Below are positions 32,330 through 35,071 of a DNA stretch of 35,071 nt, in pieces. Each line of letters starts with the position of its first letter. Position 1 is the first letter of the stretch. Where the stretch lies: positions 1-35,071 of the forward strand of contig JAHEII010000010.1 of assembly GCA_024639485.1 (NCBI GenBank), written 5' to 3'. This DNA comes from Alphaproteobacteria bacterium (lineage in GTDB: Bacteria; Pseudomonadota; Alphaproteobacteria; Puniceispirillales; UBA1172). Below the pieces are notes generated by a model. That model ran no database searches. It was not told where the DNA came from and saw only the letters and a program-made list of their open reading frames with translations. The translations under genes were made by a program, and so were the position numbers.

Positions 32330-33420
32330 CAAATATATTTGATGGCCATAATGATGCGTTATTGCGATTATGGCGCCAAAACCAGCACCCTAATCAGCAA
32401 GTTGGCGATATTGGCGGCCAGAGCTTTATCACCGGCGATAGTCCGGCTCAGCTTGATCTGCCTAAAGCACGGCAAGGCCAGATGGTTGGCGGTTTTTTTG
32501 CCATGTTCACCCCTGCCCCTGATAAAGTAGCAAATGATAAACTATCAATTCATAAAACACAGAATTCGAACCGGCAAATGGCCGGTGATATCCTAAACCT
32601 TGATCCAGTTGATCATCATGATGCGCTTCATGCGACCAATGCCATGTTTGATATTGCTGATCATCTGGCCGCACATTATCCCGACCATATGCGTATCTGC
32701 CGGACAGCGCATGATATTCGCGCCGCTATCAGCAATCAGCAAATGGCGATGGTCATGCATATTGAGGGCGCGGAGGCCATTGCCCCTGACCTGTCTAATC
32801 TGGATGCGTTTTATGATCGCGGCTTGCGGTCAATCGGGCCTGTCTGGTCACGGCCCAATGATTTCGCCTATGGCGTGCCATTTGAATATCCATCTTCGCC
32901 TGATATTGGGGACGGATTAACCGATGCTGGGCGCGCCCTGATCATGGCTTGCAATCAGAAACATATCATGATTGATCTGTCCCATATGAACGAAGCCGGA
33001 TTCTGGGATATCGCGAGGTTAAGCACCGCCCCATTGGTGGCCACACATTCCAACGCCCATAGCATTTGTCCGGCATCACGCAATCTGACCAATCGCCAGC
33101 TGGATGCCATTGCCGAAAGCGGCGGACTGGTCGGGGTTAATTTTGCTATTGGCTTCTTGCGTCCTGATGGCCAGAAAAATCCTGATATGCCGGTTGAGGT
33201 CATCATCCGGCATCTGGATCATCTGCTAACGCATCTGGGGGAAAATGGTGTCGCGCTGGGGTCTGATTTTGATGGTGCAGAAATGGCCAATGATTTAAAC
33301 ACGGCGGCCAATTTGCCCGTGCTAGTCGCGGCAATGCGGCAGGCCGGATATGGCGAAGCGCTGATCACCCGCATCTGTCACCAGAACTGGATTGATATGA
33401 TTGAAACCGTAATAGGATAA
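32326..33420 (+). CDS. M19 (renal dipeptidase-type) metallodipeptidase
   Basis: A 364-residue amidohydrolase-fold dipeptidase. Metal ligands are visible at H8 and D10 (DGHNDAL), E147 (HIEGAEA), H220 (DLSHMN) and H241 (ATHSNAHS); GSDFDGA (D314) closes the site. M19 enzymes accept dipeptides with D- or L- residues at the C-terminal position. Its ATG overlaps the GH84 stop (ATGA), and the lack of a signal peptide puts it in the cytosol, where L-Ala-D-Glu from the C40 peptidase or D-Ala-D-Ala are natural substrates. That assignment is inferred from context. Confidence 0.9.
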   Translation: MTNIFDGHNDALLRLWRQNQHPNQQVGDIGGQSFITGDSPAQLDLPKARQGQMVGGFFAMFTPAPDKVANDKLSIHKTQNSNRQMAGDILNLDPVDHHDALHATNAMFDIADHLAAHYPDHMRICRTAHDIRAAISNQQMAMVMHIEGAEAIAPDLSNLDAFYDRGLRSIGPVWSRPNDFAYGVPFEYPSSPDIGDGLTDAGRALIMACNQKHIMIDLSHMNEAGFWDIARLSTAPLVATHSNAHSICPASRNLTNRQLDAIAESGGLVGVNFAIGFLRPDGQKNPDMPVEVIIRHLDHLLTHLGENGVALGSDFDGAEMANDLNTAANLPVLVAAMRQAGYGEALITRICHQNWIDMIETVIG

Positions 33421-33428
33421 GAATCCGG

Positions 33429-33445
33429 GGGCGTTAAATATGCCC
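33429..33445. terminator. Weak stem-loop between convergent genes
   Basis: GGGCGT and ATGCCC pair as 6 bp (one G-T wobble) around TAAAT. It overlaps the stop codon of the CaCA antiporter gene. No T-run follows on either strand, so intrinsic termination is doubtful. Confidence 0.28.
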
Positions 33446-34453
33446 AGCGCTGAATTGCCAGAACAGATAGATCACATATGCGGCCAGCATGATCACCCCG
33501 AAAAACCGTGGCAGGCGCGATAGAAAAACTAACCCCGCCCCAATCATCACGGTAATCATCACCGATATCGGGATATCCACAACAATAATCTGTTGCGCCA
33601 CCGCCAGCGGTGCAATCAGCGCCGTGATCCCCAGAATGCTGAGGATATTGAACAGCGTTGAGCCTATGATATTGCCCACAATAACATCATCATGACGTTT
33701 CAATGCCGCCGCTATCATAGCCGCCAATTCAGGCAGGGATGTTCCCACCGCCACCAGTGTCAATCCGATAACCGCCTCACTAATGGCGAATGACCGTGCC
33801 ACGGCTGACGCGCCGTCAACCAGCAAATCCGCACCGGAAACCAGCATGATAATGCCCACAACGCACAGCATCACACATGATGCCACGCTTCGTTCGCTGT
33901 CATATTCATCGGCTTCGTTGGAATAGGTGGAATCCCCGTCTTGATCTTGTACAGCATCTTGTGTGAATTCTGGCGTGATGCTGGCCGTGGTTTGCCATGA
34001 TGCCATAATGCTTGCCCCCAGATAGGTTAGCAAAATGGCCAGCATAATACCGCCTTCCATGGCGATAATCTGACCGTCACGGGCAAAAAACATCAATATG
34101 CCGCCAGCACCGATCACCGCCAGCGCGTCACGTTTGATCACCGGGTCCTTACAGAAAACCGGCGTTATCAATAAAGCCAGCCCCAGAATCAGCAGAAAAT
34201 TGGCAATGTTACTGCCAACCACATTACCAACCGCGATATCCGGACTGCCGCTTAATGTGGCGCTGATAGACACCAGCAATTCTGGTGCCGATGTGCCAAA
34301 GCCAACAACAATCATACCTACCAGCACCTTTGAGATGCCCAGTTTTATGGCAAGCGTCACGCTGCCGCGAACAACCAGATCACCGCCAAAGGTCAGCAAG
34401 GCGATGCCGGATATAATATAAATCAGATGCCAGACCAGATCAGGTAAAACCAT
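33434..34453 (-). CDS. Calcium/sodium antiporter (CaCA, YrbG family)
   Basis: A 339-residue inner-membrane antiporter with about ten hydrophobic helices in two inverted repeats. Alpha-1 shows GFGTSAPELL (51-60) and GNVVGSNIAN (76-85); alpha-2 shows AVGTSLPELAAM and VGNIIGSTLFN. The Glu in each T-S-x-P-E-L motif binds cation. The central loop (roughly 160-190) is very acidic (Asp/Glu-rich) and could be a cytoplasmic calcium-sensing or buffering stretch; this is inference. GGGGAG lies 10 nt before the ATG. It probably exchanges Ca2+ for Na+ or H+. Confidence 0.92.
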   Translation of the reverse strand: MVLPDLVWHLIYIISGIALLTFGGDLVVRGSVTLAIKLGISKVLVGMIVVGFGTSAPELLVSISATLSGSPDIAVGNVVGSNIANFLLILGLALLITPVFCKDPVIKRDALAVIGAGGILMFFARDGQIIAMEGGIMLAILLTYLGASIMASWQTTASITPEFTQDAVQDQDGDSTYSNEADEYDSERSVASCVMLCVVGIIMLVSGADLLVDGASAVARSFAISEAVIGLTLVAVGTSLPELAAMIAAALKRHDDVIVGNIIGSTLFNILSILGITALIAPLAVAQQIIVVDIPISVMITVMIGAGLVFLSRLPRFFGVIMLAAYVIYLFWQFSAGHI

Positions 34454-34465
34454 TTAAGCCCACGC

Positions 34466-34499
34466 TCCCCAACGTTCCGTTATCCCCAACGTCCGTTTA
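34466..34499. repeat. 17-bp tandem duplication upstream of the antiporter gene
   Basis: TCCCCAACGTTCCGTTA (34466-34482) is followed by TCCCCAACGTCCGTTTA (34483-34499), differing by a shifted T. It lies in the 76-bp gap between the antiporter and hydratase genes, next to a TATA-rich stretch (34500-34530). Confidence 0.8.
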
Positions 34500-34529
34500 T
34501 ATGAGTTATTTATCATATTCATATCTATA

Positions 34530-35071
34530 TTATATCTGAAATTGTGCTTCCATGGTTTTTATGCCGGATGCGGTGATTACCATGCCGGTAAATTGATCCG
34601 GTGTATGTTTGGCATCCGTATCAGAAATCAACGCAACGGTGGCCGGCTCGCCTTCTATATAGGCAGCTGTTCCACGATAATGCATCACCGATGGCAATTG
34701 CCCCAGATGTTGCGCCGCCAGTGATAACAGCCATGTGGCCTGCATCGGGCCATGCACCACCAGCCCCGGATGGCCTTCTTCGGTCATGCTGTATGGTTTG
34801 TCGTAATGGATACGGTGGCCGTTGAATGTCAGCGCCGAATAGCGGAACATCATCACCGGATCAGGTTTAACCGACCAGCTGGCCAGTGTCGCGGATGGGG
34901 CAGGAATAGCCGTGATTTCGGACGCGGCGGCAACCGGCGTGATTTCTGCGCGATAGACAATGTTCTGGTCTTCTTCCAGAATCAGCTGATCATTGGCCAG
35001 ATAATGGTGGGTCACGGTGACAAAACACAAATCCCCACTACGGCCGGATTTAAAGGCAATATTGGCGATGG
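34530..35071 (-). CDS. MaoC/FAS1-like hydratase, 5' end cut by the window edge
   Basis: At least 180 residues of an open frame that runs through the right edge. The TTG at 35030 is not a real start, because coding-like sequence (KSGRSGDLCFVTVTH) continues beyond it. The C-terminal hot-dog segment reads MMFRYSALTFNGHRIHYD, then GLVVHGPMQATW, which is the HTD2/mesaconyl-C4-CoA hydratase pattern with the catalytic His in I-H-Y-D. Such proteins hydrate enoyl- or mesaconyl-type CoA esters; the exact substrate is open. It is upstream of the antiporter gene on the same strand. Confidence 0.82.
   Translation of the reverse strand, partial: IANIAFKSGRSGDLCFVTVTHHYLANDQLILEEDQNIVYRAEITPVAAASEITAIPAPSATLASWSVKPDPVMMFRYSALTFNGHRIHYDKPYSMTEEGHPGLVVHGPMQATWLLSLAAQHLGQLPSVMHYRGTAAYIEGEPATVALISDTDAKHTPDQFTGMVITASGIKTMEAQFQI

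Noticed and set aside
30343-33420. A secreted chitin-degradation locus as explanation for GH84 and PIG-L
   Set aside because: None of these proteins has a signal peptide, and the adjacent AmpG, AnmK and MurQ point to cytosolic muropeptide recycling instead.
1-35071. Frequent GATC and ATCCGG/CCGGAT words
   Set aside because: They occur throughout coding regions and look like codon and composition bias; without counts against a background model I cannot claim enrichment.
1-35071. Mobile elements, prophage or genomic island borders
   Set aside because: No transposase, integrase, tRNA, long direct repeats or sharp composition change was seen.

Overview
The window looks like a chromosomal stretch of a free-living alphaproteobacterium, most probably a marine SAR116-type (Puniceispirillum-like) organism. 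This is inferred from gene content, not from a database search. Pointers are a DUF1127 protein, a HIG1-domain protein next to PduO and EtfBA, the order argH - LptM-like lipoprotein - lysA - zinc-ribbon/DUF3426 protein, a chorismate mutase-hisC-tyrA operon, and a four-subunit sarcosine oxidase operon. Base composition is intermediate and even, genes are packed tightly on both strands, and I see no rRNA, tRNA, phage, insertion sequence or CRISPR array.

Layout. 0-1.8 kb: an AT-rich leader, a DUF1127 protein and two exported proteins of unknown role. 1.8-5.9 kb: YggT, FolD, HIG1, cob(I)alamin adenosyltransferase and EtfBA, closed by a strong bidirectional terminator. 5.9-10.7 kb: a Tat-exported TlpA thioredoxin, ArgH, a 49-residue LptM-like lipoprotein, LysA, the DUF3426 protein and a DUF218 protein. 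10.7-13.4 kb: the aromatic operon (chorismate mutase, HisC, TyrA) on the minus strand. 13.5-18.4 kb: a methyltransferase, GloB, FolB, a pteridine-reductase-like SDR, a HAD phosphatase and a second SDR. 18.4-24.4 kb: a class II aldolase/adducin protein divergent from soxBDAG. 24.4-25.7 kb: an exported glutathione peroxidase and a HAD phosphatase. 25.8-33.4 kb: a dense peptidoglycan-recycling island. 33.4-35.1 kb: a CaCA antiporter and a MaoC-like hydratase cut by the right edge.

The most interesting region is 25.8-33.4 kb. AmpG, AnmK and MurQ sit with a T7-lysozyme-type amidase, an SH3-NlpC/P60 peptidase, a PIG-L deacetylase, a GH84 beta-N-acetylglucosaminidase and an M19 dipeptidase, none with an obvious signal peptide. 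The set reads as a complete cytosolic route for imported anhydromuropeptides, with GH84 standing where NagZ (GH3) usually does and the T7-type amidase where AmpD does. That substitution is an inference. A second theme is one-carbon/folate metabolism: FolD, FolB, a pteridine reductase with a D-Y-K triad, and SoxBDAG, whose delta subunit has lost most of its usual zinc ligands. A third, purely sequence-level observation is a series of short tandem duplications (10-17 bp units) between and inside genes, including a three-unit 15-bp repeat in the GH84 gene and a four-unit array just upstream of it.
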